A stretch of 62,635 nucleotides of DNA from a virus. Location: the IMG/VR virus record IMGVR_UViG_3300042888_003244, positions 1-62,635 of that record. The stretch is one strand, 5' to 3'. The notes under the pieces were generated by a model that was not told the origin of the DNA, did no database searches, and was given only the letters and a program-made list of their open reading frames with translations. Shown piece by piece: positions 23,706-31,071 of the stretch; the stretch's first letter is position 1, and each line of letters opens with the position of its first letter. The position numbers were made by a program, and so were the translations under genes.

Positions 23706-24787
23706 AGATAAATACAGCAAACGTAACTTATTCTTCTATCGTTCAGATAGGAGAAAACATCAACAAAATAGAGAAGGAGACTGGTGATAAATATTTGAAA
23801 CTACACCGAGGTGTGATGGATGTCACTACATTAGATATCGATTCTTTGAATTTGAATCTTGACCTTAATAATGGAAAGACTCAACAATATAGTGGTAATG
23901 ATGGAAGTCCTGAATTGATTGAGACTATAAAAGAAGAGTTTGGATTAGAAGGACATGTTATTATAACACCTGGTGGAATGGCGGGATTGGATTTACTAAT
24001 CAACTCTTTAGGTGATGAAACAATCTGGATTCCAAACTATCACTGGGGATCTTGGAATAAGATACTTACTACACACGGAAAAGAAATAAAAACTTTTGAT
24101 GATTTTAAAATTGATGAATTCTCACCAAGGTCAGGTACGGTTATGCTTTGTTATCCATCAAACCCAACTGGATATTGTCCTGATGTGGAAGTAATCAAAA
24201 ACTTTTTGGCTAGGTCTAAAGATGTTGGGGTTACTGTTGTGTTGGATCTTCCATATTACTATTTGTTTAGTGATATGAATGATAATCTATCTGATTTCTT
24301 TTTTGATAACGTGATTGTTGTTTCATCTTTTTCAAAATCTATTGGTCTTTCAGGATACAGAGTTGGATATATCTCTACTAAAAACGAGGCGTTGTATCAA
24401 ACATTAAGAATAAGATCGTTGTACAAATACAATTCTATTTCTACTCTTCCACAGTATATAGTAAACGAACTTCTTAAAGAAAAAGTAGCAATAACTGAAT
24501 ATAGAAAAAAAACGGTAGATAGTATCAAAAAGAATATAATGGTTCTTGAAATGAATGGTCTATTATTCGATGAGTATCCACAGATACCTACTGGACCTTT
24601 CGCGGTTGTGAACATTTCTTATGACGAACTTTTGAAGAATAAGATTTCAAGTGTTCCTTTAAGTAAGTTTACTTTGAACAAACAACTAAAACATGAAAAT
24701 TGTAGTAGGATATCGGTGGCGGTCGACCATAAAGTCTTTTGGGAGTATTTTGAAAAGATGCTTGTAAACGAAAAAATCACTCTTTAA
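23702..24787 (+). CDS. PLP-dependent aminotransferase, class I/II
   Basis: Fold-type I transaminase of the aspartate/histidinol-phosphate aminotransferase group; transfers an amino group between an amino acid and a 2-oxo acid in the cytosol. 361 residues. Seen: NPTG (154-157), Asp182 and Tyr185 in LDLPYYY, the PLP-lysine Lys212 in SFSKSIGLSGYRVGY with Arg220, and a C-terminal Arg in SRISVAVD. All key residues are present, so it should be active. Its specific substrate cannot be read. It is rare in phages; it could make an unusual metabolite or DNA/cell-wall modification precursor. It overlaps an upstream small gene. Confidence 0.85.
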   Translation: MKINTANVTYSSIVQIGENINKIEKETGDKYLKLHRGVMDVTTLDIDSLNLNLDLNNGKTQQYSGNDGSPELIETIKEEFGLEGHVIITPGGMAGLDLLINSLGDETIWIPNYHWGSWNKILTTHGKEIKTFDDFKIDEFSPRSGTVMLCYPSNPTGYCPDVEVIKNFLARSKDVGVTVVLDLPYYYLFSDMNDNLSDFFFDNVIVVSSFSKSIGLSGYRVGYISTKNEALYQTLRIRSLYKYNSISTLPQYIVNELLKEKVAITEYRKKTVDSIKKNIMVLEMNGLLFDEYPQIPTGPFAVVNISYDELLKNKISSVPLSKFTLNKQLKHENCSRISVAVDHKVFWEYFEKMLVNEKITL

Positions 24788-24801
24788 GAGTGATTTTTTT
24801 A
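24771..24801. terminator. Bidirectional hairpin terminator
   Basis: AAAATCACTCTT / AAGAGTGATTTTTTT; overlaps the end of the aminotransferase gene and lies between convergent stops at 24787 and 24799. Confidence 0.85.
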
Positions 24802-25065
24802 TTTGAATTTAGTTATCATTTTTATCGTTCTGGTCGGAACTGTTATGCGAGGATAGCCAGTATTCTCCGGCTTTCTTATATAGGTCATTCCGTCTCTTCT
24901 TGAATCCGCCTCCACGCATAGGTATACGGTTCCGTCTTCTAGCTCTACTTTCGTGTCCACTACATTGAGATCGTAGTTTATTTCACGTACCCATATCCAT
25001 ACGAGCGCCGCGAATATGCACGCACCTATTGTTGCACCTATTGTTCTAAATATATCATTTTCCAT
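24799..25065 (-). CDS. Small membrane-anchored protein, 88 aa
   Basis: One hydrophobic segment near the N-terminus (about 9-25, TIGATIGACIFAALVWI) and a C-terminal soluble part with beta-type content (DTKVELEDGTVYLCVE, then basic residues and Pro/Thr). The topology suggests an inner-membrane anchored or secreted small protein. It follows the UvsY-like gene by one base and so is cotranscribed. Codons here look less AT-rich than in neighbours. Function unknown. Confidence 0.65.
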   Translation of the reverse strand: MENDIFRTIGATIGACIFAALVWIWVREINYDLNVVDTKVELEDGTVYLCVEADSRRDGMTYIRKPENTGYPRITVPTRTIKMITKFK

Positions 25066-25066
25066 A

Positions 25067-25561
25067 TTATCTTCCTAAGTAGTTCATTAGTTCAATCATA
25101 TTCTTTATAGAATATCCGAATGCTTCTAAGTTTTTTACAGTATCTCTAAGAAAAGTAATGTAGGATTCAATCAACTCAATACATCTATCATTTTCTGCGA
25201 TGTGTGCATCGATAAGTATTGCTTTCTCTCCCATATTAGTCTTTACTTGAAATCCGATTGCGTAGAATACAAACTTATCTTGTCTCAACTTTTTAATCTT
25301 TGTTGTTTCCTTACTTCTTTTGTTTAAGAAGAAATTTATATTTTCGTTTATTTGTTGTCTAAACGATAAAGCAGTAGATTGTGCCTCTAATATGTATTTA
25401 GAATTGGATGGATTTGAAAGATCCGTAGTAAGAGCCTTGAAAAGTGGCTCTACTTGTTTATTCCATTCTGCTCTTTTGTCATTGAAAAGTTCTTCCAATC
25501 TTTCATTGGTTTCTTTTGTCTTTTGTATTCTGTCTAGTTCTTCTTGATTATAAAGATTCAT
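25067..25561 (-). CDS. uvsY: UvsY-like recombination mediator
   Basis: Loads the UvsX recombinase onto ssDNA coated with SSB in T4-type recombination. 164 residues (T4 UvsY 137), strongly helical. The C-terminal half aligns by eye with T4 UvsY: FLRDTVKNLEAFGYSIKNMI against the T4 GALDAIKSRGFAIKHIQDM block, with the same G(F/Y)(S/A)IK core. An earlier segment about alternating Arg/Lys also fits. UvsX itself is outside the window, while UvsW and the gp47-type nuclease are here. It overlaps the upstream gene by 14 bases. Confidence 0.7.
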   Translation of the reverse strand: MNLYNQEELDRIQKTKETNERLEELFNDKRAEWNKQVEPLFKALTTDLSNPSNSKYILEAQSTALSFRQQINENINFFLNKRSKETTKIKKLRQDKFVFYAIGFQVKTNMGEKAILIDAHIAENDRCIELIESYITFLRDTVKNLEAFGYSIKNMIELMNYLGR

Positions 25562-25976
25562 CTTCGTCTGGTAATATTTTTCTCATCTTCCATTCTCTAT
25601 GGATGTTTTTGTTGAAGCAGCTTGACAAAGAGTTTTCAATCATCTCTCTGAAATTAGTCTTTAAGTTATTACTTATATATTCTTCTATGATGTCACACCA
25701 TTTATCTAAAAGTTCTTTGTCTTCTATGGCTATTGTTGATACATCGGTATTTTCGGAAGAAAAGAATATACATTCGTTTCTTCTATCAAAATGTATTGAA
25801 AGCCTTCCTGATATAGTTCCCCAATGGTTATTTGTTTGTGACTTTGGTTCTGTATCTATGTCGAAGCTTATCCAATAGTTTTTATGGCCGTATTTTATGT
25901 CTTTTTGTATCGTCACACGCTCATCATCTTTATGTTTCATCATAAAAGTAATGAACTCATCTATTTCTTCTCTCAT
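25548..25976 (-). CDS. Hypothetical protein, 142 aa
   Basis: Unrecognised protein with an acidic and helical N-terminal half (MREEIDEFITFMMKHKDDER) and a second half with aromatic beta-strands (NYWISFDIDTEP) and a C-terminal helix. It overlaps the UvsY-like gene by 14 bases, so it is likely coexpressed with recombination genes. No catalytic motif seen. Confidence 0.65.
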   Translation of the reverse strand: MREEIDEFITFMMKHKDDERVTIQKDIKYGHKNYWISFDIDTEPKSQTNNHWGTISGRLSIHFDRRNECIFFSSENTDVSTIAIEDKELLDKWCDIIEEYISNNLKTNFREMIENSLSSCFNKNIHREWKMRKILPDEDESL

Positions 25977-26031
25977 CGTTCAGATATTTGTTTTTGTACC
26001 TTATTGTATAGAAATATATAGTGATTGTTTA

Positions 26032-26062
26032 CAAAAAAACCTCTCGATTTGAGAGGTTTTGA
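26032..26062 (-). terminator. Hairpin terminator after the upstream minus-strand genes
   Basis: CCTCTC / GAGAGG stem with an A-run on the left, i.e. a T-run on the minus strand, just after the stop of the gene ending at 26063. Confidence 0.75.
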
Positions 26063-26791
26063 TTATTTGTAGGCTAAATTTATTGTCTCACCTGCGTATT
26101 TTCCGGTGAGTGCATTTTGGTACTCTACTATTTTATAGCTCACCATCTTCGAACCCTGTTCTGCTAGATTTAACAAATATTGTATTGATTGATTTCTTTC
26201 TTCACCAGGTGTCATATTCTTTATCTCTTCTGCGTTCTGCTGAACAACTTTCATCGCTGAGTTTGCCAAGTCTGTCACTTGTTTTCCAAAGATTGGATTG
26301 TCTACCGATCCTCCTTTTTTCAATTGAAACAAATATGCTTGTGCTTTCATAAGAAGACCATCATCGTATTTTCCGGATCCTTCGGACTGAAGTCTTTTCA
26401 GGAATCCAATTGCGGCATCCATTACTCCTTCCGGTGGTGTAGCTTGTTTAGTCGCTGCTGCAGAACATAGAACAAAGAATAAAACTATTAGAATAAGTGT
26501 TATGATTATAGTTCTAAATAAGGCAGGGTGCTTTTCTTTGAAACTTTTTATCTTATCCAGTACCTTGTCGAAGAACTTTTTGACGAGACTAAGTGCCATC
26601 AATCCTTTCTCCATCAGTGTCAACATAAGATTTCTTATAGAATCGTTTATCTTTTCAAAGAAGTCTCCTATCTTTTTCATCCAATCCGTAAATCCTTCGT
26701 TTATAGAATCAAAATTACATAACTCATCAAGAGCTGCAAAAGTTCTTTGTTCATTTATCGAAAAGGATTCAAAATTGTTTAGATGTTTCAT
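26063..26791 (-). CDS. Leader-bearing membrane protein, 242 aa
   Basis: Begins MKHLNNFESFSINEQ (leader-like with I-N-E), and a second SINEG site follows at about residue 29. Residues about 36-90 are amphipathic helical. One transmembrane helix lies at about 92-111 (LFRTIIITLILIVLFFVLCS), followed by an alpha-helical C-terminal domain of about 125 residues. If packaged and injected, it could act at the host inner membrane, which is speculation. The TAATG overlap with the L,D-transpeptidase-like gene indicates one operon; a terminator follows. Confidence 0.7.
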   Translation of the reverse strand: MKHLNNFESFSINEQRTFAALDELCNFDSINEGFTDWMKKIGDFFEKINDSIRNLMLTLMEKGLMALSLVKKFFDKVLDKIKSFKEKHPALFRTIIITLILIVLFFVLCSAAATKQATPPEGVMDAAIGFLKRLQSEGSGKYDDGLLMKAQAYLFQLKKGGSVDNPIFGKQVTDLANSAMKVVQQNAEEIKNMTPGEERNQSIQYLLNLAEQGSKMVSYKIVEYQNALTGKYAGETINLAYK

Positions 26792-27387
26792 TATTTAATA
26801 TCTTTTGATTCTATTAAAGTATATGTAAATGAGTTACCATGAAGTTTCGCTGCTTTCTTACAGATTTTCATAAACTCATCAAAGTCTTTAACTCTTTTGA
26901 ATACTTGACAACCTTCTGACCAGTTTTCAACCCATGTTGAATCTTGTCCAGCTTTATGAATGTTGATACCATATAAACCTTCTGTGATTTTGTTTTCATC
27001 GTAGTTTAAGTCTTTGTTTGCATCTCTGTAAACTTTAACATTTTTAGCTTGACCTAATGCTTCGTATTTACCTTGGTGTAATCTGATTGTATGTGAACCT
27101 CTATATTGATTTGGTACTAATCTAGCTACTCCGTCTTTGTTATGAAATTCCATAACTCCTTTTTTACCTGGATCTGTTGTTGCTGCCCAAATAAAAAACT
27201 TCCATTCACCATTTTCTTTAAATGATATTGTAAGATTATCATCAAATACATTTGTTACTTTTGTTCCTGTAGATGAGTTTCTTACTCCAACGATATTTAC
27301 ATCGTATCCTTTGTTTGCCGCATCGTCGAACCATACATATCCTTTTGATTTAACTGCAGCCTCGATTTGTTCTCTTGTATAAGACAT
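26791..27387 (-). CDS. L,D-transpeptidase-like (YkuD-type) protein
   Basis: 198 residues. A beta-rich protein with a likely YkuD/L,D-transpeptidase active-site signature: His144 in INIHKAG followed 13 residues later by Ser157-x-Gly159-Cys160 in NWSEGCQVF. In the family the Cys forms the acyl-enzyme with peptidoglycan stem peptides. No signal peptide is present, so it would act in virions, after lysis or on injection. It precedes the membrane protein gene by a TAATG overlap. Alternative: a phage-specific relative without transpeptidase activity. The motif is seen; activity is inferred. Confidence 0.6.
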   Translation of the reverse strand: MSYTREQIEAAVKSKGYVWFDDAANKGYDVNIVGVRNSSTGTKVTNVFDDNLTISFKENGEWKFFIWAATTDPGKKGVMEFHNKDGVARLVPNQYRGSHTIRLHQGKYEALGQAKNVKVYRDANKDLNYDENKITEGLYGINIHKAGQDSTWVENWSEGCQVFKRVKDFDEFMKICKKAAKLHGNSFTYTLIESKDIK

Positions 27388-27404
27388 TTTTTAAATGTTA
27401 TTTT

Positions 27405-27764
27405 TTATAGGCTAAAATCTTCAAAGCCTTTTATGTTTTCATCATCTCTATGTCTAGCATCATGTTCTGAGTGAGATGATTCTGGTCCACCTAATAGTGG
27501 TTTTTCTTCGTGATGTTCTTCTTCATGCTCTTCTGAATGACCTGCAAGAAAGTTGAATACTTCTTCTACATCATCCTTAGATGTTGCAATGTGGTCTAAT
27601 GCCCAGTTGTGGCCGTTTGTAAGCATAGCGTCAACTTCTGCTTCATCCATTTCTAACATCTCATCAACTAATCTTTTGATTGTTTTAAGATTACCAAAGA
27701 ACATATAATTTTGAGGACCACCATCATGGTCTTCTTTAAATAGTTTAAATTTTTTGATTTCCAT
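27405..27764 (-). CDS. Hypothetical acidic His-rich protein with leader, 119 aa
   Basis: Starts MEIKKFKLFKEDHDGGPQ, leader-like (F-K-E); ATG at 27764 is chosen because an upstream in-frame start would overlap the PPK2 gene, while this one lies 12 bases after the PPK2 stop. The middle is helical, and residues about 80-105 are His/Glu/Asp-rich (EEHEEEHHEEKPLL, HSEHDARHRDDEN) and could bind metal. No further motif. It sits directly between the PPK2 gene and the L,D-transpeptidase-like gene. Confidence 0.65.
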   Translation of the reverse strand: MEIKKFKLFKEDHDGGPQNYMFFGNLKTIKRLVDEMLEMDEAEVDAMLTNGHNWALDHIATSKDDVEEVFNFLAGHSEEHEEEHHEEKPLLGGPESSHSEHDARHRDDENIKGFEDFSL

Positions 27765-27775
27765 ATCGTTTACTT

Positions 27776-28936
27776 TTATTTTAGAATGTTTACTACTTCT
27801 GGGTAGTATTTGCATATATTTTGATTCTTTCCTTCATAAGGAATGGCTGAAAGTGCGTATCTCATAGCATTTAATCTTCCAATCTTTTTGTCGTTTGAGT
27901 TTATTATAACCCAAGGTGTAGTCCTACTTGATGTAAGGTTGAACATCTGATTTTTGTAGTGTCCGATTATCTCCCATTTATCAACAACTTTGGCGTCATT
28001 CGGTGAGAACTTCCAGTATTTCAAAGGACTTTGTTGTCTTAAATCGAATCTTTTTAGTTGTTTTTCTTTGGTAATAGAGAACCAGAACTTAATAAGGTGA
28101 AGACCTTGTTTCTTTATCATTTTCTCTTCCCAATCTACCACTTTTTCCATGAAGTCTTTGTACTGATCTTCTGTACAATAACCCATTGCTGGTTCTACTA
28201 CTGCTCTGTTGTACCAAGATCTATCAAAGAATACTATTTCTCCTTCTTTAGGCATGTGTGCCTCATATCTAGCGAACCAGTTTTCTTTCTCTTCTGGAGT
28301 TGGAAGTCCTAAAGCAACTACTCTGAATCCTTTTGGATTTAAGTATTCGACGAATCTTTTTATTGTAGAACCTTTTCCTGCAGAGTCTCGTCCTTCGAAT
28401 ACTATAGCTATTCTCTTACCGTTCTTCAGAACCCATTCTTGAAGTTTCATAAGCTCTACTTGTATCTGATATTTCTCTGATTCGTATTCTTTTCTAGTAA
28501 GTATAGATCTCTCACCTTCGAACTCATCAAAGTGTTGAGCCTGAGCACCAGTTTTAATAACTGATATCCTGTTATCTATAGATTTGGCGAAGTCATCAAA
28601 CTGTTTTCTTATGTTACTTTTGGTATCTCTTCTTTTGAGTTCCATAAGTTGATTTATCTTCCTAAGAAGTGTGTCGATGTTTAAGTCTTGTACGACCTCT
28701 GGAGTGAACTCGTTGTTAAGTTCTCTCATTATTATATCTACTTCGATTTTTTCAAAGGATTTGTATTCTACTTTGTTTGTTTGAAAGTTGTAGACAATAT
28801 TGTCCAATATAGAACTTTTATACTCTCCAAGTCTTGTCAGTATGTTCCTTTTTATCTGTTCGATATTTTCGGGATCCATCTTGTCAATCCTAAGCTCTTC
28901 TTTTATAAAATCCAAGAATTTACGTAAATTCTTCAT
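27776..28936 (-). CDS. ppk2: Polyphosphate kinase 2 (PPK2) with capsid-targeting-like leader
   Basis: Transfers phosphate between polyphosphate and a nucleotide (usually making NTPs or NDPs from polyP). 386 residues from ATG 28936, about 100-150 longer than single-domain PPK2. Seen: Walker A EGRDSAGKGST (181-191), Walker B/lid FFDRSWYNRAVVE (236-248), the LPTPEE block, and FWFSITKEKQ. Residues 1-135 are an extra helical region that begins MKNLRKFLDFIKEELRI, the best match here to the shared leader, with I-K-E. I use ATG 28936 because an upstream in-frame extension would cross the promoter motif (28957-28967). If the leader works as in T4, the phage packages a PPK2. Confidence 0.92.
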   Translation of the reverse strand: MKNLRKFLDFIKEELRIDKMDPENIEQIKRNILTRLGEYKSSILDNIVYNFQTNKVEYKSFEKIEVDIIMRELNNEFTPEVVQDLNIDTLLRKINQLMELKRRDTKSNIRKQFDDFAKSIDNRISVIKTGAQAQHFDEFEGERSILTRKEYESEKYQIQVELMKLQEWVLKNGKRIAIVFEGRDSAGKGSTIKRFVEYLNPKGFRVVALGLPTPEEKENWFARYEAHMPKEGEIVFFDRSWYNRAVVEPAMGYCTEDQYKDFMEKVVDWEEKMIKKQGLHLIKFWFSITKEKQLKRFDLRQQSPLKYWKFSPNDAKVVDKWEIIGHYKNQMFNLTSSRTTPWVIINSNDKKIGRLNAMRYALSAIPYEGKNQNICKYYPEVVNILK

Positions 28937-28956
28937 ATATTTAGAATATTTTCTTT

Positions 28957-28967
28957 TATATATTAAA
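28957..28967 (-). promoter_or_regulatory. Late-type promoter motif TTTAATATATA for ppk2
   Basis: Exact minus-strand copy, 20 bases before ATG 28936. Confidence 0.6.
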
Positions 28968-28976
28968 AGTGAAAAG

Positions 28977-29879
28977 CTAAAGTTTTTTCTCAAATAGATA
29001 AAGGTCGTATAAAGTATTTCCTTTTACGTTCTTTATACTTTTAAGAACTTGTCCGGTAACAGAATCAAGCACTTTGAATACTCCTATTTGTTGATTTTTA
29101 TCAGTCTGAATTTTCACAGTATTTCCTGGTTGACCCAAAGCCCCTAATACTGCAACATATTTGTTTCCATATACACTTTTTAAAAACGATACTCTTAAAG
29201 TATTTGTATCTTTAATGTTGTTTATATAAGCGTTATCCATTACTTTTGTTAAATCTAACTGACTTTCAGTTTCTTTTACTACTATGGTCGCGAATTTTCT
29301 TTCTTCACCACCTAAAGTAATTTCTTCTCTGTTCTGAATTTTGTTTTGGTTTACAAGGTTTTGTTGGTTTCTTCTAATCTCACTAAAATCTGCTTTAGCT
29401 ATTATACCACCTCTCATACCTTTATCATTCATATTATAACCTGCAGGGGCTAATCTGTAGAACGATCCAGTAAAAGTCATAGAAAGTATTCTATCTGTTC
29501 TAAAAAGTCTCCAGATCTTGTTTATGTGTCTTTTCTGAGACACCGACCATCCGTTTAGATGCCAACCTCTCAATAAAGTTTTGCCTTTTGAAGACCTCCC
29601 AATCACCATTGGGTATATAACTCGCTCATGGCCAGCAAAATGCGTATCTTCTTCTCCTTTGTAGTTGAGTAGGAAGATCATTCCGTATTTGATTGCCTTT
29701 ATCATAGTCTGCTCGTTGTACTTGATAGGTTCGTTGATAGGTATATTGGCGATGTCTTTTACATTCTTCAATGAAAATCTAGGTATGAACTCATTGTCCT
29801 CTATAAGTTCGTATCGTTCTTTAACGACGAATTCTACAGGCTTTGTATTGTAATATGCTTTTGTTTGCGCTAGGTTCAT
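28977..29879 (-). CDS. WYL-like domain protein
   Basis: 300 residues, not firmly identified. Residues about 85-145 contain HERVIYPMVIGRSSKGKT, LLRGWHLNGWSVSQ and KIWRLFRTDRI, a pattern like the ligand-sensing WYL domain (normally after an HTH, which I do not see). Residues 160-300 are of unknown fold, with Gly-rich beta segments such as VLGALGQPGNTVKI. A role as a regulator or virion protein is possible. It has its own promoter motif 24 bases upstream. Confidence 0.5.
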   Translation of the reverse strand: MNLAQTKAYYNTKPVEFVVKERYELIEDNEFIPRFSLKNVKDIANIPINEPIKYNEQTMIKAIKYGMIFLLNYKGEEDTHFAGHERVIYPMVIGRSSKGKTLLRGWHLNGWSVSQKRHINKIWRLFRTDRILSMTFTGSFYRLAPAGYNMNDKGMRGGIIAKADFSEIRRNQQNLVNQNKIQNREEITLGGEERKFATIVVKETESQLDLTKVMDNAYINNIKDTNTLRVSFLKSVYGNKYVAVLGALGQPGNTVKIQTDKNQQIGVFKVLDSVTGQVLKSIKNVKGNTLYDLYLFEKKL

Positions 29880-29902
29880 AAAGTATATATTTAATTATAT
29901 TC

Positions 29903-29913
29903 TATATATTAAA
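29903..29913 (-). promoter_or_regulatory. Late-type promoter motif TTTAATATATA
   Basis: Exact minus-strand copy, 23 bases before ATG 29879. Confidence 0.6.
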
Positions 29914-29930
29914 TGTGAATGACGCAAAAT

Positions 29931-29966
29931 AAAAAAGCGAGGTCACATTTGATGTGCCTCGCTTTT
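29931..29966 (-). terminator. Hairpin terminator after the lipoprotein gene
   Basis: GCGAGG / CCTCGC stem with inner CACAT/ATGTG pairing, flanked by an A-run on the left (T-run on the minus strand) and TTTT on the right. More GC-rich than the other terminators here. Confidence 0.8.
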
Positions 29967-29996
29967 CCAACATTCTGTTGTAACCTTCTGTGGTGA

Positions 29997-30167
29997 TTAC
30001 TTAACTACAGTAGTATCTACTGAAACGGTAGATGCCGGAACAGCTGTAGTATCTACAGCAGCCTCAACGGCAGTCGTGTCAGTATTTGCAGCTTCTCCCT
30101 CAGGAGTCTTGCCACCGCAAGATGCAAGTACCACAGATGTGATTACTAAAAACAATGCTTTTTTCAT
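29997..30167 (-). CDS. Small lipoprotein, 56 aa
   Basis: Signal peptide with lipobox: MKKALFLVITSVVLASCGG (Cys17, cleaved by signal peptidase II); ATG 30167 is chosen because the preceding in-frame codons do not look like a signal peptide. The mature part is 40 residues, Thr/Val/Asp/Ala-rich (DTTAVEAAVDTTAV), low complexity and flexible. It would be membrane-anchored in the periplasm or outer membrane. By analogy with T5 Llp, phage lipoproteins can mask receptors (superinfection exclusion); this is analogy only. Its codon use is less AT-rich than its neighbours, suggesting recent acquisition from the host. Confidence 0.75.
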   Translation of the reverse strand: MKKALFLVITSVVLASCGGKTPEGEAANTDTTAVEAAVDTTAVPASTVSVDTTVVK

Positions 30168-30242
30168 AATTTTCTGTCTTGTTATTTTTTGTGAGATGTA
30201 TATATCCAATTGAAGATTTTGTTTAGAAAAAGAAAAAATATA

Positions 30243-30253
30243 TTTAATATATA
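30243..30253 (+). promoter_or_regulatory. Late-type promoter motif TTTAATATATA
   Basis: Exact plus-strand copy, 26 bases before ATG 30280. Confidence 0.6.
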
Positions 30254-30279
30254 CATATACAAGAAAATAATTCTAAGAA

Positions 30280-30990
30280 ATGTCAATAAAAAGTAGAGAA
30301 GATGCAAACAAATATTATCAAATCGTAAACGAGTTGGTAGACGAATACATGTCAAAGGGTAAAATCAGACCTTCTAATCTTAAAAGATACCTTCAACCAG
30401 GTAGTGAGAGATTCAAAAAGTTTTTAATAAGAAACAAGTTGAACGAGATAACAGGAATAGACAGAGTTCTTTCTGATGTGATTGAAGATAGAGCCAATAT
30501 GGAATCTGACGGAGTTCTTACATTTGAAAACTTCAAATTCTTTGAATCTGATGAGTTCAAAATTGCTTCTATGAAACAATGTCTTTATAAAGGTATTGAA
30601 AAAGCGGATCTAAATATGGAAAAAGTATTGGCAGACGTTTTTGATACTAACTTAGGATCGATAGATATAGTAGATCCTGAAAAACATTGTTTTAAAATAG
30701 AGGATGAAGAAGAAGTTTTCATTTATTCAAAAGAAGACATTGATATAATAGGATTAAATATAATAGATCATCTATATGATGAGCTTTGTAAAAAAGATGT
30801 TGTACTTGCAGACGACATATCTATGAATCTTTCTGATTTGGTGGGAAAAGAAGCTTTTGAGAAAAAGATGCACGATTTTTTCACAGAAGAATTTTTACTA
30901 AAACTGATTGGAAAGTTACTTGATTCTGAATACTACAAAGAAGGTGAAAGTGTCGGAAAAGGAAACTACTTTGTTTGGAAAAAACTCTAA
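30280..30990 (+). CDS. Hypothetical protein sharing an N-terminal domain with the gene at 50300, 236 aa
   Basis: Unrecognised acidic alpha-helical protein. Residues about 25-65 (LKRYLQPGSERFKKFLIRN ... ITGIDRVLSD) match a block in the 327-residue protein at 50300 (NIFRPGSEAFYDVL ... LTGLDKDLFE), both keeping PGSE(R/A)F, a spacer and TG(I/L)D. Such R-PGSE blocks occur in structural proteins of T4-like and marine phages. The remainder is poorly conserved with several Asp/Glu clusters. Good promoter motif upstream; endolysin gene downstream. Confidence 0.7.
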   Translation: MSIKSREDANKYYQIVNELVDEYMSKGKIRPSNLKRYLQPGSERFKKFLIRNKLNEITGIDRVLSDVIEDRANMESDGVLTFENFKFFESDEFKIASMKQCLYKGIEKADLNMEKVLADVFDTNLGSIDIVDPEKHCFKIEDEEEVFIYSKEDIDIIGLNIIDHLYDELCKKDVVLADDISMNLSDLVGKEAFEKKMHDFFTEEFLLKLIGKLLDSEYYKEGESVGKGNYFVWKKL

Positions 30991-31071
30991 AAACATGTAA
31001 CATCATGATATACTAATAACTAATATTTGGTTTTTCTATTTGGATATATAAATCAAAATAAAAATATCAGT

